Positions 34,563 through 45,999 of a stretch of DNA of 64,000 nucleotides are shown here, one piece after another. Under the pieces are notes generated by a model, which did not search any database, was not told where the DNA came from, and saw only the letters and a list, made by a program, of their open reading frames with translations. The position numbers and the translations under genes are program-made. Source of the stretch: Ailanthus altissimus (taxonomy: Eukaryota; Streptophyta; Magnoliopsida; Sapindales; Simaroubaceae). The stretch lies in contig OX327684.1 of NCBI GenBank assembly GCA_946807835.1, forward strand, positions 10,248,001 through 10,312,000, read 5' to 3'. The number at the start of each line of letters is the position of its first letter. The stretch's first letter is position 1.

Positions 34563-36742
34563 TGATAGGGGCGTAAATGCACTAGTATACTTTGTCAACA
34601 TGAATGGGAGTTTTGCTCTAATTTATGATTTTTTAGCTATTTAATTTTTTTATATCATAAATAGGTGCATGACAGAAAATGTGACGATTTGGGACAATCA
34701 GGAGGCGAAATGGACTAGAAACGAGCAAGTTATGCTCAAAATACAAGAGCGTCTAAACCCAGGCCTAGAAGCTGAGCGGCCAAGACTTCGCGTTGTAGCG
34801 CCCAAGGCAGAGAGTTGGGTGCAACAGCACCTAACCCTAGGGCTGTGGCGCCCAACCAACCTCCACGTCCCTCGTGTTTCTAACTTTTAGCATTGTAACA
34901 CCCGTACGACATATAAAACCCCATTCGTTTAGCCAAGATTGAAGATTCAAGTTCAAGAATCAAACTTCAAGTTAAGATTGATAGAGAAGCGACCCAAAGA
35001 GTCACCTTGATTAGTGTTTCTTTTATTTTCTTATCATTATGTTCTTATTCTTATTGTTATTCATAAATTGGTTTGGTACTCTTGAGTTTGTGATAGCTAT
35101 ATTTATTTTATCTAAGGTTAGACTTTTGAACCTAGTATATAATTAGATTTCATTAATTCTTAGCTTATAAACTTAATACATATAATTGATTCATTTTATC
35201 TTGTGTTTAATGCTTTTATTATATTTGGCCAATATTTTGAAGGATTGAGAAACTATAATAAACTCGACGAATGGATTAATGTGTTTAGCGTAGGATAGTT
35301 TGATGCATGGTTATAGAGTAACAACTATGAGTTCTATATAGGATAGACATATACCTAGATAACATATTAGTGTGATCTAGACAGGGTCTTAATGAATTAC
35401 TTTCTCTTTTAATTACCATAGATATATAGGTAGTTGTTAGAACGCGTAATATAGTCACTCGATCATTGACAGAGTCTTGTGAGGAGATTAGAGTTTAGCC
35501 AATGAATTTGTATTAAGGGATCAACTAAGAAGTTAATGAATTCAACTAGGGGATGAGTCAAAACTCTAGATTCTTATCAGTTAGTGAATTTTTCTCTTTG
35601 TTTATTTGCTTTTTAGATTTAGTTTAATAGATAGATCTAGGTTAGTTAATTGAATTTCAGATTTTGATTTTTTAAAATAAAAGTTAAGTAGATATAATTT
35701 TAGTAATTGGTTGATAGAATTAGATCGTATAGTCTTTGTGAAAATGATATCTAGACTCCAAATCCTTTATTACTTGATACAATAATGTGCCATTGCACTT
35801 AGTACTAAGGGATGAGTTGAAACCCTGGTACTAGGGGATGAGTTAAAATCCTAGATTCTTATCAATTAGTGAAATTTTCTCTGTGTTTATTTGCATTTTA
35901 GGTTTAGTTTAATTGATAGAATTAGATTGTATAGTCTCTGTAGAAACGATATCTAGACTCCAAATCCTTTATTAATTGATACAATAGCATGCCATTGCGC
36001 TTAGTACTAGGGGATGAGTTAAAACCTTAGATTCTTATCAATTAGTGAGTTTTTCTCTTTGTTTATTTGCTTTTTAGGTTTAGTTTAATTGATAGAACTA
36101 GGTTAGTTAATTGAATTTCAGATTTTGATTTTTTAAAATAAAAGTTAAGTATATATAATTTTAGTAATTGGTTGATAGAATTAGATCGTATAGTCTCTGT
36201 GAAAATGATATCTAGACTCCAAATCCTTTATTACTTGATACAATAATGTGCCATTGCACTTAGTACTAAGGGATGAGTTGAAACCTTGGTACTAGGGGAT
36301 GAGTTAAAATCCTAAATTCTTATCAATTAGTGAATTTTTCTCTGTGTTTATTTGCATTTTAGGTTTAGTTTAATTGATAGAATTAGATTGTATAGTCTCT
36401 GTAGAAACGATATCTAGACTCCAAATCCTTTATTAATTGATACAATAGCATGCCATTGCTCTTAGTACTAGAGGATGAGTTGAAACCTTAGATTCTTATC
36501 AATTAGTGAGTTTTTCTCTTTGTTTATTTGCTTTTTAGGTTTAGTTTAATTGATAGAACTAGGTTAGTTAATTGAATTTCAGATTTTGATTTTTTAAAAT
36601 AAAAGTTAAGTATATATAATTTTAGTAATTGGTTGATAGAATTAGATCGTATAGTCTCTGTAGAAATGATATCTAGACTCTAAATCCTTTATTACTTGAT
36701 ATGATAGCGTGCCATTGCACTTAGCTAAAGTAGTATACAACA
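34563..36742 (+). repeat. Athila-1 3' LTR, enlarged by internal repeats
   Basis: 2180 bases against 1396 for the 5' LTR. It starts TGATAGGGGCG and ends ATACAACA. A GC-rich block (about 34770-34875, with GTAGCGCCCAAGG and TGTGGCGCCCAACC) precedes a TATA box (CATATAAAAC, 34910-34919), as in the 5' LTR. The extra length comes from the amplified segment at 35547-36722. The open frame 34669-34890 lies in the GC block and has no domain. Confidence 0.9.
35547..36722 (+). repeat. alternating long/short tandem repeat in the Athila-1 3' LTR
   Basis: Five units start with CTAGGGGATGAGT(T)AAAA or close variants at about 35547, 35839, 36007, 36291 and 36467, so unit lengths are about 292, 168, 284, 176 and 256 bases. 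Long units contain AACTAGGTTAGTTAATTG (or a variant) and a TTTTTTAAAATAAAAGTTAAG segment that the short units lack. The basic period is thus a long+short pair of about 460 bases repeated two and a half times. The 5' LTR has one long unit only (about 27540-27790). Confidence 0.88.
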
Positions 36743-36747
36743 AGGAG

Positions 36748-38076
36748 TCTCTTCAAAATAGTCCTAAGCAAAGATGAAACCACTTTCCCAAATGCACGCA
36801 GTTCTATTTGGATCTTGTATTTTTGGGTTTTAGGCTATTTCCCAAAACTTTTTAACACAACTTCCCAACCTTATGAAGGCTTCATTGTTATGCACATTGG
36901 TTAATCCAATGAAAACTCGACTAGGAGAGTTTTGAAGACATCTTTTTCTTTTTCTATTCTACTTTTTCCTTAGATGATAAGTCATTCTGTCGCCTAAGGC
37001 CTTCTCTCTTTGGCCCTAAGTGAACACACCAATCCTATTAAGGTCGATCATCTTTTTCTGAATAAATTGACTATAATATTGACTGGCATAAATCTTGGGC
37101 CACTTGCCTCACTGCCAAGGATCTTTACCATGGGGTTATTATTGCTGCTGGTAATAACAAGTGTGGTGCCGAGACTTGCCACTCTCAATGGGTAAGTCAC
37201 CAATTTAGGTTGGTCTAGGCCGTCTCCCCTAACCTTATTTCTTCTAATAAAAAATTTAGGTTTAGGGTTGGCTTTAGGAATCTTACTTTTGTAGAGGAGA
37301 CCATCATAGTTTCCAATGAACTTAAAAAATAGCTCCAACTACCAAATCTCCCAGTCTGTTCTAATCACCTTAACACCTTTGATGAATATTGGGAGGAAGT
37401 GGTTAGCCTTCATTTTTTATTACCTTTAAACCAAGTTCTTCCTCTTCATAACTTCGCAGCTGACACTAATCTTAATGCTATTGTACAGGTTGACCCACCA
37501 AAATTAGAGGGTAAGCTCATCCAAGAGATTTTAGAATTTGAACAATTTTTTGGTTTTAAATTTAATTGTCTTAAATTAAAAGAAATGTGAAGCCTTAGTC
37601 ATTAGAGGAAGAAGGAATTACTTTTGGAACAAAGATGAGTGGCTATTGAATTCCAAATCGAATAGGTTCACTTAGGCAAACCTTGGTTAGGGGAGGTGTT
37701 CTTTGAGCAGCCCTTTGTGGATCATAGAGCACCAATTTCGATTGCCAAATTCAGCATTGCTATCGAGATCCTAAGTAGAAGGAAAAATCAGCCTACTTGG
37801 ATCGAGTTTTTCCTTAATGACTATATTAAGCAAATCTTAGACCCTGAGTCGATTAAAGTAGTTGATGACACGACTTGTCAAGGTAATTTACTTGCTATTT
37901 TGATTCAAAGGCTGATTTTTTATATTTTATTTTTATTTTATTTTTTAGAGGCCATCCTTACAATAGTGGATGCCCTGTCAGTAGAAGAGGAGGAAAGGGC
38001 TACCCTTAAGAAGCGTGTTAAGGTAACTTCAAAAAATCGATTTTGTCTAAATTTCTTTGGCTCAATAATCTACTAA
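36748..38076 (+). pseudogene. PMD relic, 3' segment
   Basis: Resumes directly after the Athila-1 target duplication. The frame with SSIWILYFWVLGYFPKL (about 36800-36855) matches the PMD segment G(P/S)(I/L)WLLQLWL..YFP. Further frames continue with ADTNLNAIVQVDPPKLEGKL (about 37460-37520), HRAPISIAKFSIAIEILSRR (37720-37785) and QPTWIEFFLNDYIKQILDPE (37790-37850). A plausible intron runs from GTAATTTACTTG (about 37882) to ATTTTTTAG (about 37947). Similar multi-exon PMD proteins are associated with plant transposons; whether this was a transposon or a captured cellular gene cannot be told. Stops show it is dead. Confidence 0.65.
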
Positions 38077-38084
38077 TCGCCTTT

Positions 38085-38800
38085 TAATAATAGTTTTTTT
38101 GAGGGATTAAAATAAGATAGTAGTAGGTTAAATAAAGTATTGGGGATAAATTGTAACTTTAAGTATCATTAACTTAGTGAATTCATATCTTTACTTGCTT
38201 ATTGCTTGAATTTAGGATAATTTTAGTATTGTTAGATAATTTAGATTACTCAATCCTAAGTTTTGTCTGAATAAAAATTAAGTAAGATTAATTTTAGTAA
38301 TTGATAAAAAATTAGAATATAGAAATCTCTGTGGAAACGATATTTGATTTATATCATTATACTACTTGATATGATATGTACACTTGCATATATTCGCGTT
38401 AGGATTTGCGCTGCATTAAGTTTTTGGCGCCATTGCCAAAGATTTTCTTTATCTATTCTTATATTAATACTAATACCAAACTATCTTACTTTTAATTCAA
38501 CCTTTTGTTTTAATACTTTTTACTTTAATTTGTTTTCAGGTTTTGCTTTAATATTTCATATGAAGGGCAAAGAGTGAAGATTTGATTTCTTTTGATCTTG
38601 AGATTGAAATAATCTTTTGAAGACTTTGATGTGAAGAAAACCTCCTATAAACATGGAGGACTACACCAACAATCCAAAATTTCAACCTATAATAGAACTA
38701 CAAAGATCATTAAGGGATTATGCAATCCCTACAACAGATGAGATTAAATCTAGTATTCGGCGACCAACAATCAACATAAATAACTTTGAGATCAAGCCGC
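38085..38800 (+). mobile_element. Athila-3 fragment: LTR end, primer site, gag start
   Basis: A short piece of a third Athila-lineage element. Its LTR tail (to about 38425) has the lineage's GAAACGATAT and ACTTGATATGATA features. It is followed by a well-preserved primer site (TTTTTGGCGCCATTGCCAAA, about 38426-38445) and by the gag leader. The gag start at 38653 reads MEDYTNNPKFQ, then RDYAIPTTDEI, then RRPTININNFEIKPR. At about 38800 the sequence switches abruptly to antisense gypsy integrase. The 5' part of the LTR is missing, so no target duplication is available. Confidence 0.8.
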
Positions 38801-39081
38801 GTGCAGAGCTATTTACAGAAGTCTTTGAAGCTCTCATTGTCAAACTATTTACTATGATATGTGATGATAATATGCAGTACCCCAAACTTGCAAACTAGGT
38901 TTCTCCACACAAATCTTTTGCAATTTATTTTTGTAAGGCTTACAAGAGGCTCGACCTTTACCTATTTGGTAAATTCTAAAAATGTGGCAATGGCCTATTT
39001 GGCTGAGCCTCTTTCCTGAGGTAAGGGATTGATTAGATCGAGCCCCTCATTGTATGAAGGGCAAAGGATTGGTCATTATCT
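38800..39081 (-). pseudogene. Tat-like integrase relic, distal part
   Basis: Read on the - strand: RNLVCKFGVLHIII (about 38900-38850) and FDNESFKDFCK (about 38840-38805), matching the integrase core pattern W.N.VCRFG.P..I..DNG.QF.N..F..FC. The expected DNG is mutated. It is separated from the rest of integrase by solo LTR C and is truncated at 38800, where it abuts Athila-3 gag. Confidence 0.75.
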
Positions 39082-39086
39082 TTAAG

Positions 39087-40979
39087 TGATAGAGGGGAAG
39101 GAAAATGTAAAATATGAAACTAAAATACATAGCAGAAGCTAAATATGTTTAGAATTTCTACATAGTACAACCTAAATAAAATGCTTCCATACATTTCCCT
39201 CAATATACATTACATCAAATGTAATATACAATCAAAAATAAAATGAATGTATAAAAGATATACCTGAACTTAATGTATTAGTTATTTGTATGTGATCATC
39301 AAGAATAGAGATTATAAATGAGTGTCTCTCATGAATAATTCTAGGCCAAAATAGAGGTGGAATTTCTGGCTCTAGAATAATGGTAGCTATTAATTTTTTT
39401 TTTCATTTCTTTTTGCTTAATTCTTAGGCCTTTATCTCATCTCATGTCTCTAATCTTTTTGCCAAGATATGCCTAACCCTTAAAACATACATGAGTTGAC
39501 AAACTTAATGGGATAAGTATTGCACATGCCTTAAGCCACTTCTCAAGTTCTAAATTTGTTATCTTTGTACCATGCAATTGCTTAACCATTAAGTATGCAT
39601 AAGTTTACAAACATAATAGGACAAGTGTCGCACATGTCTTAAGCCACTTCTCAAGTGCTTTATTACTTAACCATTAAGCATGCAAAAAGTCAACACATAA
39701 TGCCACTAAGTACTTCACTTAGCCATGACACATGTCGAGTTCTAACACTTAGAATTTGATATATGTCTTTACTGTCATAAGGTAAATTTGAACCGAGTAT
39801 ACCAAAAGAAATATCTTAGATCAAAATCTTTGACCCTAAAACTTTTAATAAAAATAATAATTATCTCATAATTATTATTTATACAAATCCAACTAGTTAT
39901 CACATGACTAATCGCCACCCTAGTGCTCAACGAGTATATTTTATATTATGAGACTCTTTAAGTTCATGCTTGTTTATCATATGAAATATTTCCACAAGCT
40001 TGTGAACTCTACCCACCTATATATCATGGTTATTACAAGATGATGAGTTGAACCATACATGTTAAGGTTATACATATTTGTATAATCACTCTGTCACTTA
40101 TATCTTAGAAGAGCAGAAACATAGATCTATATCGTCAAGTCTCTATCCACTTGACCATAAACTTATCTCTATATTTGTAACTTGACAAATAATATCTAGA
40201 AACTATTTTTGGATATTGTTTTACCTTTACAGAAACTATTTTCGGGGTAATTCTTTTAGCCAAAAGATTTTTAAAAATACAATCTCGAAACATCAAGATA
40301 TGCGATATAACCATATAAGCTGATGGATCTTATATCTATTCACATTGGGCTCCATAAGCATCTGATCGTACCTAATGACACCTAAAGGTCAGACCATAAA
40401 AGGTCTTTGACATGTATGAAATCTAATTATGGTGGACTATTCACAAGACCACCATGATAGTCAGATAAATACTATCCATTAACAGCTTTATGGAATATTT
40501 ATTAGATGTCTTTGTGAGTTTATTTAGTATCTAGTCATAACTAAATTCTGACAAGTCTGTGTGAGCTTTCACTAAACTCACGGTCTGCTGAGATTAATTG
40601 TCTAGACAATCTAGATATAAACATACATTGATCTTTTCAGTTTACCAATTGACTCGTGCCAGTAAACCTATAACCAGGAGCCATTTTTAAAAATTTATTG
40701 TATAGTGACATTTCTTAGCATTATTCGCAACTTCTTGTAACTATATCACTATAGCAAATATTCTCGAGTCTTTGTTTTAATTCACACATGGTTCTAACCT
40801 TTTAGAAATATTAACTCTTATTTTTGATCTAAAACTACTATAGATATATAATATATGAAAAGGAATAATATTAATACCATATTATAAATAACGATTTATG
40901 AAAATGTGTATTGTACAAATATTAACATAAATTTATACAAAAATGAAATAGTGTTTAAGCACCAACTCCAACACCAACA
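39087..40979 (-). mobile_element. solo LTR C (~1.9 kb), nested in gypsy integrase
   Basis: Reverse-orientation member of the A-F family with a perfect target duplication TTAAG (39082-39086, 40980-40984). The + strand begins TGATAGAGGGGAAGG and ends CCAACACCAACA. Inside are the complements of the shared blocks: ACAGCTTTATGGAAT, GGTCAGACCATAAAAGG, CTCACGGTCTGCTGAGA, TGACATTTCTTAGCATTATT. More diverged from A than B is. No internal retrotransposon sequence adjoins it. Confidence 0.9.
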
Positions 40980-40984
40980 TTAAG

Positions 40985-43760
40985 TTCTCTCATAAAACAT
41001 GGATGTTATTGGTAAATCTCTGGCATGCATAACATTTTTTTAACCAACTCCTTTACATCTTAGAGTGAGATAGGCTAGTAGTAACCCATCTTGAAGGTCT
41101 TGTGAGCTAGAGCTTCAGCCCTAAAGTGATTTTCACAGATCCTTTCATGAATCTCTTCGAGCATGTATTCGGCCTTGTTAAGCCTTAACTATCTTAAGTA
41201 TGAGAGGGATTGTTCTTGTTGATAAAAGACATTGTCGATAAAAATTTATCGAACTGCCTTAAATCTCAGCTAGCTTACTTCTAGCTTATCCTATGATAGT
41301 TTCCAAGTTTTTATATATTTTTAGATTAGATCCATCCATCTATAGAACAAATCAACTTGCATGGCCTCTTCAATCTTAATTTCTTTGATGCTCAGTTCAA
41401 GGATGAACTCGAGAGGAACATATCACAGTATTCATGTTATTCAAGCTTCCTCAATTGAAGCTATTCGTTTTAGTATATTAGTCATGTGCTTTTTTTTTCC
41501 CTTAGTATCCACTGGATCTTGACCTCTTCGAATTAGTTTATCAGCTTATTAAATTTTAGAGATAGGTGGCTATGTGATCTCCTCGCACCTCAAAATATTT
41601 ATTAACTTGATTGATAACAGGATACAAGTCACTTTTAATGAGGATTCTTTTGGCGAGGAATGATTGGGTAACTTTCTATCTGGCTACGAGGGTTTCATAT
41701 TTTGCTTCACTATTTGAAATAAGGAAGCTAAATTTAACCACGTAACTAGCTTGTGTCTCTTCGACCTGATAAGAATGATGCCAACCTATAGCCTTAAGAG
41801 TTAGAAGTTCCATCAATTAAAAGCGTCTAAGTTGAGGCAAGGTGCTTCTCATTTATTTGTTCATATGAGGGCTTCCTAAAAGGCATTTCTGGTATAACCT
41901 CGTCACCATCGCCATAATCATCTTGAACTAAATGTTGAAATCATTGAGTTTAATAGCCTATTTGACCAACTATCTAGAGAGTCAGGCTTTTAGAAAATCT
42001 ATATTAAGGGTTGGTTGGTGATGATAATTATAAAGTAAGATTGAAAGTATAGCCGTAGTTTTTGTTCTGACATGACTGCTAATGCCAGCTTCTAAGCAAG
42101 TAGGTAGCAGGTTTAAGAAGCTATGAAGGCCTTACTGGCAAAGTATATAGGTCTATAGGTTCCCTCATCCTCTTTGACCAAAACTGAGCTTATTGCCTGT
42201 GCCGAGACTTCTAGGTATATGATCAATTAATCCCCTGTCTTTAGTACTATGAGATGGAGTGGTTAGGCTAATTATACTTTAATCTTTTGAAAAGCTTTCT
42301 CACACTGGGTGGTCCACCTCATCTTCTCTTTACTCTTGATGGCCTAAAAAAAAATTCAAAGCATTTGTTAGTAGTTTAGAAACGAACCTGCTAAGAGAAA
42401 TAATTTAGCCTATTAGCCTTTGAATTTCTTTGACAATGGTTAGGGAATTCATCTCGAGGATTGCCTGGACTTTGTGTGCATTAGCCTTGATTCCTTTCTA
42501 GCTTACCATAAACCTCAAGCATTTCCTCAATTTAACCTAAAAAAAATTCAAGCATTAAGTCATCCATATAATCCTTGGGTAAAATTGATTTTGCAATCAT
42601 ATCACATTCGTGCTCTTCCTAATATGTGGTTTAAATAGCTTGTATAGCCTTTGGTAGGTGGCACCTACATGCTTCAGCTCAAATGGCATAACCTAGATAT
42701 AGTAGGTTCCCTAATAGGTAATGAATGATGCATTCTCTTGGTCAAGAGGAAACATTTTGATCTAGTTGTATCCCGAGAAAGCGTTGATAAAGCTAAATAA
42801 TGTATGCCTAACTATGAAGTCCAATAACTGGTCTATCTTTAGAAGTAGAAAGCTATCTTTTAGTAGGTCTTATTCAAATCTATAAAGTCTACATATATTC
42901 TCCACTTATAACCATTGGCCATTTTGACCATCAAAACATTAGCTAACCATTTAGAATAGTGGACTTCTAAGATGAATCCTTCTATTAAGAATTTTTCAAC
43001 CCCAACTGCTACTACCTCATTCTTATTCTAGTTAAAAAATCATCTTTTTTGCTTGATTGGCTTGAAAGAAAAATCGATAGCTAGCATATAAGATATCAAG
43101 GTAGGATTTATTCCAGCATTCCTTCGTGCGACCAGGTAAAGATGTTCGAGAACTTCTTAACAAGTGTGCACTCTAATATTTAGTTCTAACTTTAAGCCTA
43201 TATCTACCAACTTTTCGGGTGACTCAGGTTTAATAGGCACCGAGAATAATTCTCTAACAAGCTTTGGGACTTTAACTTATTCTCTTCTCTTGGGTCTATT
43301 ACTGAGATGTAGAAGATTCTTTTAGACGAGGTCGCCTAGCAGCTCCTTACTACCTTATAATCTTTGTATATAACTCTAACTTCATCTCTAACTGGGAATT
43401 TTAATTTTAGATTTTGGATGGATATGGTTGTGTTCAAATTTCTCGTAAAAAATCTACCCAACGTAACTTTTAGGGTATCATCGGGTAGATCACCACAATT
43501 TTTACCATTATGGTTTTAGCATATGGTTTCTCCCCTAGAGATATTGGAAAATTGATGACCCTAAATGACATGATGCAACCATATCTAAATCTGTATAGGG
43601 GGGTCTACATTTTTTCCATCTTCAAGTCCTTAATGTCAAGCTTGTCCAATGTTTCCTTGAATATTATATCCACTAAACTTAGTATGTCGACGATCACTCA
43701 GTTTACCATAATTCTAGCTATTTGTATAGTCATTACTAGTGTATCGTTATATGGGTAACT
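40985..43760 (-). pseudogene. Tat-like gypsy pol relic (PR, RT, RNase H, INT start)
   Basis: Reads right to left. Protease: VDILSLVDIIFKETLDKL near 43705-43640, where the family has VDTGSSVDI; the catalytic DTG is lost. RT: VKMANGYKWRIYVDFIDLNK near 42935-42875 and YNQIKMFPLDQENASFIT near 42790-42735. RNase H: NSEAKYETLVA near 41725-41690. Integrase start: a PLPF(I)Q..A...QSLTSGKRLSQ-type block near 41000-41130, with frame changes. All frames contain stops. Domain order RT-RH-INT identifies Ty3/gypsy; the primer-site type points to the Tat group. Confidence 0.82.
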
Positions 43761-43761
43761 A

Positions 43762-45985
43762 ACATTATATGATCTAAAAGGGTTTAGATTTGGTCTAAAG
43801 AAGTTTAGATCAATGCTAAGAGTTAATATCACTGAAAACTATAAATGCTAAAGAGTTAGCATGTTATATTAATCAGTGAAGTCTAAGTGTTAGAATCTTG
43901 TTTGTGACGGTACAAAAACCTTTGAATACATTAGTAATAACATAGTTGCAATAGGTATTAAGAAATATTATTGTGCAAGTCAACTCTTAAAATATATGTT
44001 CCTGGTCTTGATTCACCGATGCAGGTCTGTCAGTGGAATCATTTTTCATAGACCAGTGTATACTATACCTAGATGGTTTAGATGGTTGTTATTAGCTGAC
44101 CATGGGCTTACTGGAAGTTCGTATAGCATGTAGGTGTTTAGTAAGGACGGAATACTGAATAGACTCAACGAGGACCCCAATAGACATCCCATGAAGCTGT
44201 CAATGGAAGGTCCTCTTGAGCTGAGTAGTATACGTGGTCCTTTGACTTGAGTACCACATAGGCTTGTAAGTGATCCATCATACTTTGGTTCCACGCATAT
44301 CATAAACCTTTCATGGTGTGACCGCTGGGTGTCACTTGGTATGGTCCGATGCTTATAGAGTCTAGTGTATACAGATATGAAATTCGCCAGCTCACATGGA
44401 TGAATTATATATATCTAATGCTTAGAGACTATATTTTAGAAAGTCTTATAGCCATAAACAGCAAACCCAAGAAAAAAGTTTCCTACAGGGTTAAACAATA
44501 TTATAAAAGTGTTTGCATATATTGTTTATTAAGATACGTGTCTGGAGATAAGTTCACGGATGAGCACATAGGGATTTGACGGTAGTGATCTATATCTCTG
44601 CGCTTTCAGGATATGATTAGCGGAAGAATTATACGTATACGCTATGACCTTAACTTGTATGGTCTACTGCACTGATTTGTAATATCCATGACGTGTGCGT
44701 GTGGCATCAATCTCGGACTCACAGAATAATTCTGTTTGACAAATCAGAAGTAGACCTAGAGAGTCCCGTAATATAAAGTGTACTCGTTATGCACTGGGGC
44801 AGTATACCAGATTGAATAGTTCGATCCAGAAAATTTTAGTAGACCAGACATTTACTTCAGTCTCCCTCCGTTCGTGCACGTGCCAAAACTTAAGAGTTAA
44901 GTACATCAATTAGTTAACAATTAGTTGTTGATCAATAAGATGTTGACACATGGCACATGTGAGCCAATTATTCTTTGATTTAGAAATGATCAAAATGACC
45001 TTATTTGTTGGACAAATAATATCATTATTTTATTCATTAAAAGGTTTATTGAATAAAATAATAATAATAATATATGATATTATTATTTAAATTGAAATTA
45101 AACAATTAATTTTTTATTTAAATTGACATGTGTTTCTACCATAATTTAATATGATTAAATTATTTGTTTAATATTAATTAAATGATATGATAAGTATAAA
45201 TGGGTGACATTTGTTAATAGTAGGCCTTAAGATATTTCTTAATAATGAGAAAGTGTTTTCTCATTTGACCTAGATTAAGGCCAAGTTCATTTAAATAATT
45301 TTTTATTTTATTTTGTTTTAATTTGGTTTATTATAAATAATAATAAACAAAACACTAATGGCAAACATTGACCTAGATAATTAATGCCATTAGGTGAGAA
45401 AATAAAAGATAATAATAAACAAAATACTAATGGTAAACATAATGGATGCCATTAGGTGAGAAAATGAAAAAAAATAATAAACAAATGAAAGAGCAAATAT
45501 GTTGCTCAATTGATTAAGTGAAAATTAAGCCAAACGATTAGTGAGAATGGTAGAGAGAATTTTGAAAGGTTAAGTGTTAGAAAATCCTTTCATGTTTGAG
45601 AGCAAAAACACATCTTCCATTTTTGGTCACCCATACTACAAGGTAGAAAAAAGAATTCAAGAGTTGAATCCTTTGCTGAAAAAGCTACTATTCTAGCTTC
45701 CTCAAGCCCACCGCGTTGAGGAACTAGAATTATGAATGGGTTGCTTCAAGGTGGGTACTCTGGTTCGACCATATACCAAAGGCTTGACACGGTACTATTT
45801 TCCAATCTTGAAGTATTTTACATATATGAGATAACATGTAAAAGTTTATTTGTGTTTATTATTGAGTAATTTATATTTTGTTCATCCACTGCGCATGTAT
45901 GTATGTGATACATATGTTATATTTGAATGATAGACACAAACCCACATGCATGCACCCTAGGTTTAAAATCACTCATACCATCCTC
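43762..45985 (+). mobile_element. LTR copy D, 5'-truncated (~2.2 kb)
   Basis: Forward-orientation member of the A-F family. It starts mid-LTR at about 43762 (ACATTATATGATCTAAAAGG), lacking the first ~130 bases including the TG end, and shares the usual blocks (GACTCAACGAGGACC, GCTGTCAATGGAAGGTCCTC, CGCTGGGTGTCACTTGGTAT). The sense 3' end near ACATGCATGCACCCTAGG (about 45940-45985) resembles the complement of the B and E edges. It contains a ~75-base tandem duplication at about 45345-45480. It lies between Tat gag and protease; right boundary and target duplication are unresolved. Confidence 0.8.
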
Positions 45986-45999
45986 TTCTCGAGACACTT

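Larger units (their letters stand above)
26415..36742 (+). mobile_element. Athila-1: gag-PR-only Athila-lineage gypsy element
   Basis: Flanked by a perfect target duplication AGGAG (26410-26414, 36743-36747). 5' LTR 26415-27810, 3' LTR 34563-36742; both begin TGATA(A/G)GGGCGTAAATGC. Directly after the 5' LTR, 27819-27836 is a mutated form of the tRNA-Asp type primer site (expected GGCGCCGTTGCCGGGGA). Order: gag 27958-29067, gag-protease linker 29070-29860, protease 29865-30350, then a 3' non-coding region starting with the GCGCTTCTTGGGAGG motif near 30625. RT, RNase H and integrase are missing. Solo LTR B (31521-33829) is nested in the 3' region. A PPT remnant lies just left of 34563. It splits the PMD relic. 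Confidence 0.93.

Noticed and set aside
34669..34890. 73-codon frame rich in Arg, Glu and Pro
   Set aside because: It lies in the U3 GC block of the Athila-1 3' LTR and has no counterpart frame in the 5' LTR at 26520-26740, where the same region is broken.
38899..39081. Possible continuation of Athila-3 gag after 38898
   Set aside because: Gag similarity ends at about 38800; the - strand of 38800-39081 reads as gypsy integrase, which continues on the other side of solo LTR C.
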